From NCBI GenBank assembly GCA_964036315.1, contig OZ038478.1:149254683-149318682 (forward strand): a stretch of DNA of 64,000 nucleotides, written 5' to 3'. Positions 26,708 to 38,939 of this stretch are shown piece after piece. The notes beneath the pieces are model-generated. The model saw only the letters and a list, made by a program, of their open reading frames with translations. It was not told the origin of the DNA and did not search any database. This stretch comes from Acanthosepion esculentum (taxonomy: Eukaryota; Mollusca; Cephalopoda; Sepiida; Sepiidae). A program made the position numbers and the translations under genes. Position 1 is the first letter of the stretch. Each line of letters begins with the position of its first letter.

Positions 26708-26720
26708 TTAGAAATAAAAG

Positions 26721-26857
26721 ATATATATATTTTAGAAATAAAATGGCAAACGAATATATATATATATATAATCTTACTGTTCTTTCCTTTTTATTTATAT
26801 ATACATATATATATATATATATATTCGTTTGCCATTTTATTTCTAAAATATATAAAT
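26721..26857. repeat. Inverted repeat, ~50-bp arms with TA inner ends
   Basis: The arm containing TTTAGAAATAAAATGGCAAA (26731-26750) recurs in reverse complement at about 26829-26850. Both arms continue inward into TA runs. A short unique loop contains CTTACTGTTCTTTCC. Confidence 0.85.
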
Positions 26858-27039
26858 TGTATTAATTCCGCTTGATGAATTTTAACTAATCTCAGTTAAT
26901 ATATGAAAACAGTTATACCCAGTCACCATGAATGACTTGAAAATATATTTCTACATAATATAATTTTCGATATGTATATTTGTTTATATGGTATGAAAAA
27001 CATTTTTATTATAGAAAAGGCACATTTATTTCATCCATA

Positions 27040-29420
27040 TACGAACATCTTTGTCTTCGGTGATTTTAACTCGCACCAGAACAGGTGGCTTGAACATTCT
27101 TAAGCTACTGCCGGTATTCAGACATTAAATTTCCCAGTATCAAAAATCTTACTCAAATTGTGGATTTAACTAACCGTTTCCCTAGCAAAATCGAGAGACA
27201 CAACCCACTTTGCTTGATTTATTCCTTACCAAGATTCTTAATTCTGTCCTCTTGGTAACTTGGAAAATCTTATCACTCTATTGTATCGATTGATATTTCG
27301 CTCCAATCATCTATTAACCCCAATTCATAAGACCTCTTTCCGTTACCATCATACTGATTGGGACCCGTGATTTTCTTCGTAGGGCTATTTGGAGAGATAC
27401 CTTTAGCCTTCCAATTGAAAATTACACGACTGCGGTTTCTTCTTTGGTCAAAACTGGCATAGATGCTTTCAATTTCTCTTGGAAATACCAGGAAAAACAA
27501 CGATTCTCTGTAGGTTTCACTCCAGCTGCTCGATCGCTATCCCACACAGGGACCACTATTTAATGGCTATACCAACGTGAAAGCTCACTTCTCCACAGAG
27601 GCCTATTCGTTGCCGCACGTAATAAATGTAAACAAGACCTCGAAGGAGCTAAGCCTCTTTGCCGAGAGAATCGTCTTGCATGTAACAACTTTAGTACTGT
27701 TGATTACTAGTGGTTCTGTAATAGTGTATTAAATATGTGTAAGTTCTCTTTTCTTACAAACGTCAATCAATTTGATGTGGTAACATCCTCTGCTGATAAT
27801 GCTGAATACATCGGTCGTAAATTCACCTTAAACTCTACGCTTGATTCATCTGGAACATCCCTGCCTAACTTCCCTCTGAGAACTGTGTCTCTGGTTAGTG
27901 ATATGCATGAAGCACCGTCTTTAGTTTCTGCTATCATCTGTCATCTAGATCCCCATAAAGCATGTGAATCCGATTGTATTCCTGTAATATTCATTAAGAA
28001 GTGAGATCAAGTATTGGCTCCTGTTCTGTGTAAACCGTAATAAATGCGTCAATGCCTCCCGTTTTCTTGTCTGCTAGAAGTCACCATCTGCTGTTCCAGT
28101 TTCTAAGAAATCGGTGAACCGTCCGACCCATCCAACTATTAGCGTATTAGCCATCTACCTATTTGTGATAAAATCCTAGAGGCTATAATCAATGCTGAAC
28201 TGATTAATTATCTCTCATCGCATGGCCTTTTTTCAAATAAGTTATATGGCTTTCTTTTCTCCAGGTTAACTGCTGATGTGCTGATGATAATTGCTGAAAA
28301 AGTCTATAATACTCTACATAAAAATGGTGAAGCACTGGCAGAAATTTTGGATATCTTGTAAGCTTTCTACAGGATGTGGCATACAGGTTATTCTCAACCA
28401 GCTAAACATTTACGATGTTTCCAGACACATTTTCGAATTGGTACATTATTTCCTATTAAATCGTGAAATGAAAGATATACTGAACTGTTACTAGTCTAGA
28501 TCATTTCATACTAATACTAATACTGGTGTCACCCAGGTCTCCATCCTACTTCCTACATTGTTTATACTTTTTCATTGATGATCTTACCCCGATGGTATCA
28601 GCTTTCAACTTGATATCTACGCTGGTGATACATCCAATTACACTTGTCTCGAGAGTAAAGCTGATCAATTCGATAAGTTCAGAATGGCAGCCGATGTGTC
28701 AAACAACTTTAACATCGGCAAAAGATATGTTGTTATTAATACCACCTCCAAAACGAATCTTCCCTTTATTAATCATCTGAGAGGCCCCCCTATCTTCTTT
28801 CCATCAGCATAGATGATTCAAAACTCCATGAAAGGGAGTCTTTACGCCTTCTCAGTCTATCAGAATATATCACACATTCGTCAATGCTTAAAATATATCC
28901 GCCACATATGGTCCGGTACTCATAATATTTACCTTGAACTCCTTGATAGAATCCAAACAAAAATCAGCAATATTAACCGTCCTGATGTGGCGGTTCGGCT
29001 TTAATCAATTTCTCCCCACAATAAGGTTGTTTGCCTATGTCTTTTGTATGAATACTTGCATGGTAATTGTGTGGAATGGCTCTACACTATGGTATCAACA
29101 GCATTTTTAATTTAAGCCCAGTACTAGACCAGCGTCCTGATATCATCAATTTACAGTTGGACTAGCAATATAAAGTCGTAAATTCTATGCTAATATGTTA
29201 CTCGCATTTTTCATTTGTGGATCTACACTGCGGCTCGATGAATTCCAGCCAAATACGATCTGCAAAAATTTAAATGCAATGTCAATAACTATCTACTGTC
29301 CTCTGGCTTTCTCTTGTCTCTTCCTCCTCTTTAGTAATGTATCTGTTCTTCATTCTTCCAAACCCTTATTCCTCTGTGTCTTAGTGTCTTCACTGCCTTG
29401 CGTGGGGTGAAATTGATTAA
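27040..29420 (+). pseudogene. CR1/L2-like LINE ORF2 pseudogene and 3' end
   Basis: The series starts in the APE-type endonuclease (FGDFN motif, then QIVDLTNRFPSKIE). It continues through the linker into the reverse transcriptase: HLDPHKACESDCIPVIFIKK at about 27950 is the fingers region, then SHGLFSNKLYGFLFSRLTAD and ALAEILDI at motif A with a stop after it. The C-terminal part has IRHIWSGTHNIYLELLDRIQ at about 28890-28950. It ends in the short A-rich tail after GTGGGGTGAAATTGATTAAA near 29420. Frames switch repeatedly and stops are common. Open pieces are 27735-28004, 28291-28494, 28526-28780 and 28813-29004. It is 5'-truncated within the endonuclease. Confidence 0.88.
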
Positions 29421-29955
29421 AAAAACAAAAACATAATAAACCAACAAATGGAATACATATTTACAAATAATTCTACCAATTACTACAAGGAAAATTTATG
29501 GATTTTTTATGTTAGTTTTAAGTTAGTTTCAAACCGTTCTCTATAAAACATACTATTATTTGTTTTATTTTAATGTATTTATTGCTCAAGGTAAAGATTC
29601 ATAATCTATTATTTTCCTTTGAATTCTTGTTACATGACGGATTTGGAAGAAACTACCATATTTAAACACCTGGAACAAGAAACGTTAAGTGAAAATGACC
29701 CAAACGAAGAAATAACTAGATAGACATAGAATTATAATGGAGTTGACATTATTTCATCTTCGTTATCACGCATCATTTGATTGTTTTCTGGGAGATGAAA
29801 ATAAGTCTAAAGAATCCATTTAAATGATACAAGGTGAAGATCAAAGGATAGTGATGGGTAAATTTTGTAAATAAATATTTAAATATTATGTTATTAAATA
29901 TGTGAAAAGCATTGTAGCCAAGAAAGTAGAACTTGCAAATGTATGGAGAAAAGAA
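29421..29955. other. Unrecognised AT-rich sequence
   Basis: No recognisable feature between the LINE 3' tail and the next LINE fragment. Confidence 0.4.
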
Positions 29956-29959
29956 TTAT

Positions 29960-30247
29960 TTCTCTTATTGTCCAAATAAAATAGGTTGCGTTGGGGGTGT
30001 TATCTGTATCACTTGGGAAATATCACCTTGCATGTGGATAGAAAACGAGTTAAGTAATCCACAGAAAATAGAAATAGGAAGAAAGAAATTTTATGATGGA
30101 TTTAAAATATACAGCGTGATTTCCTATGAGATATCAAAAAACATTCCAGGATTTATTTTTTGTGGAAATCATCTTAGCAAAATTAAATACACTGATGAGC
30201 CTGTGTTAATAACACATTCCGGAAAAAAAAGCTGTAATAAATCTTAA
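29960..30247 (+). pseudogene. RTE-like LINE reverse transcriptase, palm fragment
   Basis: This part of an open 104-codon frame reads CMWIENELSNPQKIEIGRKK, then KIYSVISYEISKNIPGFIF, then LSKIKYTDEPVLITHSGKK. This is the motif B to motif C stretch of RTE-type polymerases. The catalytic YADD box is altered to YTDE, so the copy is dead although the frame is open. Upstream residues of the same frame are not recognised as LINE. Confidence 0.82.
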
Positions 30248-30890
30248 ACATGATAATATAGGAATGCAAGAATAAATAAACAGATAACACTAGTCAACAC
30301 GATTTTGGTGCCAAGAAACAAAACAAGTTTATTAGCTAATTTGATTATGCTGATTCAAAAACTGACCTTAGTTTTTATGGTTAGCTACCGTTTTTTATGT
30401 CCTGAATTTGCTCATTTTTTGTGGAAAAAAGATCAGATTACGAGCTTGGCTAATCGCAAGATTTAGTTAATAAAGATCGTAGAAAACCATCAGTTTTCAG
30501 GTAGGCCAACTAATGTATGCCGGCCACCAGAAATATATTTTTATAAGAGAAAAGTGCTTTTGGTACAAAAATTACCTGATAAACGTTATCAGTAATACAT
30601 TTTAGTAAACCTGATAATTAAGATGACATCAATAAATGAAACCCTAAAGTCATCCGTTTGATATTTATAAATTAATCCTATTCTTTTATCCGTTCAGTAC
30701 GGATTAAGCCAAACACATTGAGAGCATTTTGCTATCCCAGTTGGAAAGAAACTCCAACTAAATACATTCCACTTTCTCAATAAGCAGACCAATTTCTGTT
30801 TTAAATACGAATCGAGAGGTTTCTCCGATATTAGTTTGATAAATATTGTTCATACTATATATAGAGAAAACAAATGAAAAAATTATTTTT
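30248..30890. other. Unrecognised sequence
   Basis: No feature recognised between two LINE fragments. Confidence 0.4.
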
Positions 30891-30894
30891 TCTC

Positions 30895-31100
30895 TCCATA
30901 GGATAATACATACGTCGATCCCTCCTGTTTTTCTGTCTGTTAGAAGTCACCTGCTAATGTTCCAGATTTTAAGAACTAGGGTGAACCGCCCGACCCGTCT
31001 AACTATCAGTCTATTGGTCATCTACCTCTTTGTGATAAAATCCTAGACGCTATAATCAATGCCGAATTGATTACCCATCTCTCATCGCATGTTGCAGGAG
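30895..31100 (+). pseudogene. CR1/L2-like LINE fragment, sister to the 28.0-kb copy
   Basis: About 200 bases align directly with 28040-28235 in the same orientation. Shared tracts include TGTGATAAAATCCTAGA, GCTATAATCAATGC and CTCTCATCGCATG. It codes for the fingers part of the reverse transcriptase. It stops abruptly on both sides, so it is a small truncated copy or a duplicated segment. Confidence 0.85.
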
Positions 31101-31710
31101 GATTCCACAAGATAACCCGTATTTTTCGTCAGGAATTGTATAAGCAATGATTGGTAGACTTTTTAAATGGAAGGCAATATTATTTTTCAAAAGCCTGTTA
31201 TCTGATGCTACGTTGAAGATGAGAAATATTCATAAGCTAATAATAACCATATTTTGACAGATTGTTAAAAGCTTAATTTATAAATTTTGGTAATCGTTGA
31301 AGAATTCACGCTTCACATTGCTTACAAGAAGAAAAAAGAAGCTGTTATGATATTGATACAGCAATTATTTATAGAAAAAAGATTGTGTATGACAGAACTG
31401 CTTTTGTTGTTCGGTTGTAATTTTATGAAGACAGTCGGTATTCTACGCAACAAACCCAAGAGCTTCACGTATTTATGAGATTATATGATTACGGATTAAA
31501 AATAAATGTTATTCGGTTAAATTTAACCTTAATTAGAAAAAATACTTCGACGAACTCAAGTAAATTTAATTTAGTTGAATGATTTTTCAATTATTAAGGG
31601 GAATAAAAGTAGCTGTATTTCAGTTCGGATACTTTCACGTAAACATCAGGATTTATAAAATAAAGGGAATGACAGTATATCGTATGTGTAAACAAAGTTG
31701 CTTTCTCAAA
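31101..31710. other. Unrecognised sequence
   Basis: A 63-codon plus-strand frame has no known domain. Nothing else recognised. Confidence 0.4.
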
Positions 31711-31833
<123 letters not shown>

Positions 31834-32103
31834 ATATGTATATAGTTGGAGAGTGGGAAAGAGAGAATTATGTATATATGTATGCCAATAAAGATAATGC
31901 AGTGCTATTGTTTTTTTAAGACGAAATAAATTTAGTGTATTAATATTCTCAATGATTATAAACTCGAGTTAAGTTTCAATTTGTTTATACATATTGCAGT
32001 AGAGAATTCACTCTCAGAGATTGAACGAATATAATAAAGTGCAGTTTATACATAACAATTCATTGTTACATGTTGACTGAGGATAATTGGCAAACACAAT
32101 ATA

Positions 32104-32999
32104 CAGGGCTGTTCGATAAAAAGTGACTCACCAGATTTCTTTATTACTAAATGTTCTCTTCTCCGATGAAACGAAAGTTGATCTAAATTCAAAGGATAAG
32201 CGATCTAAAATCCGAAGAAGAAGCTTTGAAAGCTCTTTGAATTTAGCAGTAAGTACTGTCAAGCATCCGTTCAGTATAATGTTCTGGGGATACTTTTCTT
32301 TTCATGGAGCTGGTTTCTTAAAACCTATTGAAAAGACCCTCAGGTGCGAGCAGTACAAGAGAATTTTAGAGTCTTGTCTGCTCCCTTCTGCTGAAAGGGT
32401 GCAAATCGACCCGACCAGGCTCATTTTTATGCAGGATAATGCACCCCGTCACAAATCAAAATTGATGAAGGAATACTTTGATGAGAAGCAGGTGAGTGTT
32501 ATGACATGGCCGCCCCAATCTTATGGAGCATTATAAAGTACGGGCTCTCGAGAAAGCAGTTGAGCAACAAAGAGGATTTGATTGTGAATTTCATATCCAA
32601 ATGGAAATCAATGCTTGGAGATGATATTTACCAGGACCTAATCAAATCAATGCCAAAAAGGGTTGAAAGTTTATTCAAAATAAAGGTGGACCCATAGATT
32701 ATTAAATATTTCGAACTATATTACCTATTATAAATTATACCTGTATTATTCTTTATTTACAGCTGTTCGGTTATGTTTCTATTGATTACTAGTTGCAGGA
32801 AATAAGCGAGTCACTTTGTTTTGCAGAGTTTTTCCCTAAATCTCTTTTATATCCAAAATTATAATTATCAATAGAATAACAGAGTGAGTAAACTTTTTAA
32901 TAGGTGTTTTAGAAGGGGTCTTTATACTAGTAAGATTAAAAATTAATTTGACCCCAAAAACAATAGGCGAAAAAAAATCACTTTTATCGAACAGTACTG
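32104..32999 (+). mobile_element. Internally deleted Tc1/mariner transposon, ends intact
   Basis: The left end starts CAGGGCTGTTCGATAAAAAG and the right end, reverse complemented, starts CAGTACTGTTCGATAAAAGT. Both are flanked by TA (32102-32103 and 33000-33001). The element is only 896 bp. The transposase sequence begins near the first catalytic Asp, almost directly after the left inverted repeat, so the N-terminal DNA-binding part is gone. A second deletion removes the third catalytic residue. It is a non-autonomous deletion derivative. Confidence 0.92.
32123..32696 (+). pseudogene. Tc1/mariner transposase, truncated
   Basis: The catalytic domain is open at 32123-32536. FSDETKV carries the first catalytic Asp, then FWGYFSFHGAGFLKPIE, then FMQDNAPRHKSKLMKEYFDE with the second Asp, then VMTWPPQS. 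Relatives continue with PDLNPIE, which supplies the third acidic residue; here the text jumps to YGAL and a stop. After a frameshift it resumes as KQLSNKEDLIVNFISKWKSM and ends KRVESLFKIKVDP with a stop at 32694-32696. The helix-turn-helix N-terminus is missing. It cannot be catalytically active. Confidence 0.93.
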
Positions 33000-33084
33000 T
33001 ATTATAAAAATGATGCAAAAAATAATATCTCAGATGAATTTTTAGCGTTGGCAGAGTAACAGTTTCAGGAAACAATATTTATTT

Positions 33085-33840
33085 CCATTGTTCCTTCAAG
33101 GCGAATGCGATGATTGCTCTCCACATCTTCCTGTCAATAGTAGCACTTAATATGTTCTATTTTATTTTCCTAAACCTTGTTCTGCCATCCAAGTATGACA
33201 CGCACTGCTTTCCTCCTTTCCTCAATCTGCCACGTTAGTATCAGATTTTCCGAACCCTCTGTCCTCATGCCACAGAAATTTCAACTGCCTCTTCCTCATG
33301 TTAAATAGTTTACTTTTTTATTTCATTCTCTCCAGAACTTCTTTGTTGCTCACATGTTCTGCTAATAGTATCTGAAGAATTTTTCTGTAGAACCATATTT
33401 CTGTTGCTTCAGTCCTCTTCTTCATCTTTGAGGAGATTGCCAAGCATTCGCTGCTATACAGGAAGACAGATAACCTGTAACAGTTCAGTACAATTTTCTT
33501 TTTTTTCCAAATACATTTTTCTGTATCTTAATATTCTGCTTAGCTTTTGGAATGCATCTTTGGCTTCCCCGATACATCTACGGATCTCAGTGTCACACTT
33601 CCGTCCTAGATATGTCGATTTCTGTATCTGCTTGATTTTAGTATCCGCGACTGTAATTTCTGTTTTGGACTCATCCTTTTGCTGATAACCATCAAGAATT
33701 CTGACTTCTTGTGGTTTATGCTTTGTCCTTTTTTCTCGCTTTATTTCGATAAATTCTGCAAGAGGTTTGTAGTTTCCTTTTCGTGTCTGCTATCAGCACT
33801 GTGTCATCAGCATATATTATATTGTTAAGATTATGGTCAC
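33085..33840 (-). pseudogene. RTE-like LINE reverse transcriptase with intact YADD
   Basis: The minus strand reads from about 33840 leftward: IIYADDTVLIADTKRKLQ keeps the catalytic motif C. SEFLMVISKRMSPKQKLQ follows, then KIVLNCYRLSVFLYSSECLA. After that comes the C-terminal tract KKRTEATEIWFYRKILQILL, HVSNKEVLERMK and RKRQLKFLWHEDRG. The right limit coincides with a change of composition, and the N-terminal polymerase and endonuclease are missing. Frameshifts and stops interrupt it. It begins about 85 bases right of the deleted Tc1/mariner element. Confidence 0.88.
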
Positions 33841-35100
33841 CAATAAGGAATAATACTCATTTTCTCCACAGTGATTTATTGAGACGCGAAATTGTAATGG
33901 ATTCCGGGATGAAATCCGGTATCAAATCAAAACAAACGCCAAGAATGAATATCGGAATATAAATGTATTAACGTAATAATACAAACTGGTAATACAGGTG
34001 AGTAGTTCCAGGAATGCGGGTTTACTTGACAAATATATATATAAAGTCTTTGATATCGACGTATCGCTGTATGACTTCTTGCTAAGTCTAAGTGCTCGTG
34101 ACTGTGACTCTTGCCGCTACGTTATTCTACCGACCGACTCAACGTTCCATTACTACTCCTGTCCGACTTGACTACCAACTTGACTACCGACTTGAATCAA
34201 CGTACTGACGGGTATTCACTGGTAGTAGTATATGTATACCTTGGGTGAGTCCATTTGTGTAAAAAGGGGAGACCCCTCAATACGACCTCTGGTTGGCCGG
34301 CTGTTAACTCATCGAGTGTTCTTCCGCAATTTGATATGTCATATGACTGCCAACACACAAACATATAACAGACGTATATGCACGCATAAAATGATTGTAA
34401 TTCAGTTTAATTATTGGAAAAGATTGTGATGATTCCAATTTCATTGATGCGTACATGTTCTTTTCTTTCTCTCACTCCCATCCGTTGATGAGGAAAGGGA
34501 TTAAGGATCGCAGTCAGAAGGGAGGAGTTGAATTTCAGTTTCTCGTCAGGTGAAGAACTCACGTCCATTAAGACGGCGGTGGAATAGGCTAGCATGAGGT
34601 TTCTTATCTTTCCAAAAAAGGGGTAGTCTTAATTGGCGAGGGGTGCCTTGACCTAGCGAGAAACTGAAATTAAAATTTATTGCGTCGAATGGCATAAGCT
34701 AGCCGTAATTCATTATATTTGGTCAAAAGATTCTAAGAAAATACCCATGACCTTATATGAAGGCATCCTGTTACTTTTGATTTTTATCTTTTAATTTTTA
34801 ATAATTTTAAAAACTTTAGTTGAGGAACCAACAATAAATTCAAAACATTGGAAAAAATAACGAAATAACATATGGCACCAGGACTAGGGGTCAAATGTTG
34901 ACTAACGACATAATCTTTATTTTCTGAGGAAGGAAAATATTTTTTCATGTTAAAAAAATGCAATACCATGAATTTTCAGGTTTTTATAAATTTCAGATTA
35001 TAGTGTGAGAGATGAAATTGGGAACTTGGTTTAGAATGGACGTTAGGTAGATTTCTTTGGTCTTTCGTTGTGTTGAACATGTGTTTTGTTTTAATTTGAT
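33841..35100. other. Unrecognised region with a weak inverted repeat
   Basis: 33880-34400 has a different, more balanced base composition and CGACTTGACTACC-like short repeats, and could be an old LTR or other element, but no ends were found. Near 34530-34580 and 34620-34680 lies an imperfect inverted repeat sharing AATTTCAGTTTCTCG and (C)ATTAAGAC. Confidence 0.4.
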
Positions 35101-35346
35101 AAAGGAATTTTTAGTTGAAATGAGTGAAACCATGTAAATCTATACAGCTCAGGTTACTTGGTATTGGTTACTGAAAGCTGAAATTGACAGGGGCTCAGAG
35201 ACTTACTCCCCAGCTCGAGTATACTGGTCGTGTATCCCTCGTCTCAACCAAGGTGAATGGGTTTCCCCCTTGGTTAATTTTCAACTCAAGTTGAACTCCC
35301 TGGTGGGTAAGGGAGCATAAAACTCATGAATGGCTAAACCTTAAAT
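35101..35346 (+). other. Probable LINE 5' untranslated region
   Basis: A GC-richer tract runs directly up to the ORF1 start codon. It contains short direct and inverted motifs around CCTTGGTTAATTTTCAACTC and CCCTGGTGGG. Being adjacent to and co-oriented with ORF1 suggests it is the LINE leader; the left boundary is a guess. Confidence 0.5.
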
Positions 35347-36071
35347 ATGGCTTTTCAAAAAAGAAAAAAAGAAAAGGAACCAAGAAACCTCTGAGAATCA
35401 GATTCTGACACAGAAAATAACGAATTCTCGAAATGGATAGACATAGAATCACTGGAAGATACACTTCTAAATAAATTATCACACATTCTCGATGAAAGGA
35501 TAATAACTAGATGGTCAAATCCGAAATCAGTTAAAAAATATAGAAATTGAAACCGATGGGTAGAAGTAACTAAGAAAAAAACATGTCGAAAAATGACTAA
35601 AAATAGAAAAGTTCCATAAGTATAAACGAAAGGCTTACCTGCATGAGAGGTTGAAAACTTGAGTCGCATGAAGGAACTCAAGAATTGATCGTAGCAAGAG
35701 GAGAAAAAAATGTACTACGAAGGCAGGGAATCACCGTTTACAAAAGAATAAGCATTAAGAGGAATAGGGAGAGTACATTGACCAACACATATATACGCAC
35801 GTTCGACTCACCCACTATCACCAGGGAAGTTAAAATATGTTTCACGGTGGAAAGAGCGAAAATCTATGTACCATCTCGCCTGTGGTATTTTAAGTGCCAG
35901 AAGTTTGGACACCACAAAGACATACGCCGAGGACAACAGGTTTGTGGCAAATGCACAGAAAAGAACCCAGCCAAAATGGAAGAGGAATACGAAAGAGCAA
36001 GGAGATGCGCCAATTGCCATGGAACCACCCTGCGTTCTCTAGAGACTGTGAAGAGAAATGTCAGAGAGTAA
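35347..36071 (+). pseudogene. LINE ORF1 (Gag-like, zinc-knuckle) pseudogene
   Basis: The ATG at 35347 opens MAFQKRKKEKEPRN, the basic N-terminus typical of these ORF1 proteins, and is followed by an early stop. Readable text continues (NNEFSKWIDIESLEDTLLNK) through stops to an open frame at 35685-36071. This carries the region before the zinc knuckles (PTITREVKICFTVERAKIYV), then FKCQKFGHHKDIRRGQQ, VCGKC and RRCANCHG. Knuckle one has lost two of its four metal ligands (Cys to Tyr before FKC, Cys to Arg after KDI). ORF1 proteins of Jockey/I-type LINEs bind the element RNA. The frame then runs straight into the 71-bp satellite, whose unit is the third knuckle. Clade is inferred. Confidence 0.85.
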
Positions 36072-38276
36072 GGAGATGAGACAATTGTCATGGAACAAAC
36101 CTGCATTCTCTAGAGACTGTGAAGAGGAATGCCAGAGAGTAAGGAGATGCGCCAATTGTGATGGAACCACCCTGCGTTCTTTAGAGACTGTGAAGAGGAA
36201 TGCCAGAGAGCAAGGAGATGCGCAAATTGTCATGGAACCAACCTGCGTTCTCTAGAGATGGCGAAGAGGAATGTAAGAGAGCAAGGAGATGCTCCAATTG
36301 TCAAGTAACCACCCTGCGTTTTCTAGAGACTGAGAAGAGGAATACAAGAGAGTAAGGAGATACGCCAATTGTCATGGAACCACCATGCGTTTTCTAGAGA
36401 CTGTGAAGAGGAATGCCAGAGAGCAAGGAGATGCGCCAATTGTCATGGAACCACCCTGCGTTCTCTAGAGACTGTGAAGAGGAATGCCAGAAAGCAAGGC
36501 GATGCATCAATTGTCATGGAACCACCCTGCGTTCTCTAGAGACTGTGAAGAGGAATGCCAGAGAGTAAGGTGATGCGCCATTTGTCATGCAACGACCCTG
36601 CGTTCTCTAGAGACTGTAAAGAGGAATGCCAGAGAACAAGGAGATGCTCCAATTGTCATGGAACCACCCTGCGCTCTCTAGAGACTGTGAAGAGGAATAC
36701 CAGAGAGTAAGGAGATGGGCAAATTGTCATGGAACCACCCAGCGTTCTCTAGAGACTGTGAAGAGCAATGCCAGAGAGCGAGTAGATGCGCCAGTTGTCA
36801 TGTAATCCCCCTGCGTTCTCTAGAGTCTGTGAAGAGGAATGCGAGAGAGCAAGGAGATGCGCCAATTGACATGGAACCACCCTGCTTCCTCCAGAGACTG
36901 TGAAGAGGAATGCCATAATGTAAGGTGACGCGCCAGTTGTCATGGAACCCTCCTGCGTTCCCTAGAATCTGTGAAGAGGAATGCCAGAAAGCAAAGAGAT
37001 GATCCAATTGTCATAGAACCACCGAGCGTTCACTAGAGACTGTGATGAAGAATGCCAGAGAGTAAGGTGATGCGCCAATTGTCATGGAAACACCGTGCGT
37101 ATTCTAGATAATGTGAAAAGGAATGCCAGAGTGTAAGGTGATGCGCCAGTTGTCATGGAACCCCCCTGCGTTCTCTAGAGACTGTGAACAGGAATGCCAG
37201 AGAGCAAGGAGATGCTCCAATTGTCATGGAACCACCCTGCGTTCTCTAGAGACTGTGAAGAGGAATGCCAGAGAGCAAGGAGATGAGACAATTGTCATGG
37301 AACAAACCTGCATTCTCTAGAGACTGTGAAGAGGAATGCCAGAGAGTAAGGAGATGCGCCAATTGTGATGGAACCACCCTGCGTTCTTTAGAGACTGTGA
37401 AGAGGAATGCCAGAGAGCAAGGAGATGCGCAAATTGTCATGGAACCAACCTGCGTTCTCTAGAGATGGCGAAGAGGAATGTAAGAGAGCAAGGAGATGCT
37501 CCAATTGTCAAGTAACCACCCTGCGTTTTCTAGAGACTGAGAAGAGGAATACAAGAGAGTAAGGAGATGCGCCAATTGTCATGGAACCACCATGCGTTTT
37601 CTAGAGACTGTGAAGAGGAATGCCAGAGAGCAAGGAGATGCGCCAATTGTCATGGAACCACCCTGCGTTCTCTAGAGACTGTGAAGAGGAATGCCAGAAA
37701 GCAAGGCGATGCATCAATTGTCATGGAACCACCCTGCGTTCTCTAGAGACTGTGAAGAGGAATGCCAGAGAACAAGGAGATGCTCCAATTGTCATGGAAC
37801 CACCCTGCGCTCTCTAGAGACTGTGAAGAGGAATACCAGAGAGTAAGGAGATGGGCAAATTGTCATGGAACCACCCAGCGTTCTCTAGAGACTGTGAAGA
37901 GCAATGCCAGAGAGCGAGTAGATGCGCCAGTTGTCATGTAATCCCCCTGCGTTCTCTAGAGTCTGTGAAGAGGAATGCCAGAGAGCAAGGAGATGCGCCA
38001 ATTGACATGGAACCACCCTGCTTCCTCCAGAAACTGTGAAGAGGAATGCCATAATGTAAGGTGACGCGCCAGTTGTCATGGAACCCTCCTGCGTTCCCTA
38101 GAATCTGTGAAGAGGAATGCCAGAAAGCAAAGAGATGATCCAATTGTCATAGAACCACCGAGCGTTCTCTAGAGACTGTGATGAAGAATGCCAGAGAGTA
38201 AGGTTATGCGCCAATTGTCATGGAACACCGTGCGTACTCTAGATAATGTGAAAAGGAATGCCAGAGTGTAAGGTGA
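36058..38276 (+). repeat. Higher-order tandem duplication inside the satellite (17 + 16 units)
   Basis: The block at about 36060-37140 recurs at about 37267-38276 with the same order of variant units. Examples are the ACAATTGTCATGGAACAAACC unit, the GCATCAATTG unit, the GGGCAAATTG unit and the GATGATCCAATTG unit. The offset is 1207 bases (17 x 71) at the left and 1136 (16 x 71) further right. One unit of the first copy, containing GCGCCATTTGTCATGCAACG, is missing from the second. Confidence 0.93.
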
Positions 38277-38939
38277 TGCTCCAATTGTCATGGAACCACC
38301 CTGCGTTCTCTAGAGACTGTGAAGAGGAATGCCAGAGAGCAAGGAGATGCGCGAATTGTCATGGAACCACCGTGCGTTCTATAGAGACTGTGAAGAGCAA
38401 TGCCAGAGAGTAAGGTGATGCGGCATTTTTCATGGAACCACCCTGTGTTCTCTAGTGACATTAAAGAGGGATACCAGAGAGTAAGGATCTGCGTCAATTG
38501 TCATGGAACCACCCTGCGTTATCTAGAGATTGTGAAGAGGAATGCCAGATAGCAAGGAGATGTGCCAATTGTCATGGAACCACCCTGCGTTCTCTATAGA
38601 CTGTGAAGCGGAATGCCAGAGAGTAAGAACTGGCGCAAATTGTCATGGAACCACCCTGCGTTTTCTAGAGACTGTGAAGAGGAATGCCAGAGAGTAAGGA
38701 GATGCGTCAATTGTCATGGAACCACCCTGCTTTCTCTAGAGACTGTGAAGAGGAATGCCAGAGAGTAAGGACTGGCGCCAATTGTCATGGAACAAACCTG
38801 CGTTTTCTAGAGACTGTTAAGAGGAATGCCAGAGAGTAAGGAGATGCGGCAATTGTCATGGAACCCCCCTGCGTTCTTTAGAGACTGTGAAGAAGAATAC
38901 CAGAGAGTAAGGAGTTGCGCCACTTGTCATGGAAACCCC

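Noticed and set aside
33880..34400. Possible second solo LTR
   Set aside because: Composition and short repeats are suggestive, but no TG...CA ends or target-site duplication could be found.
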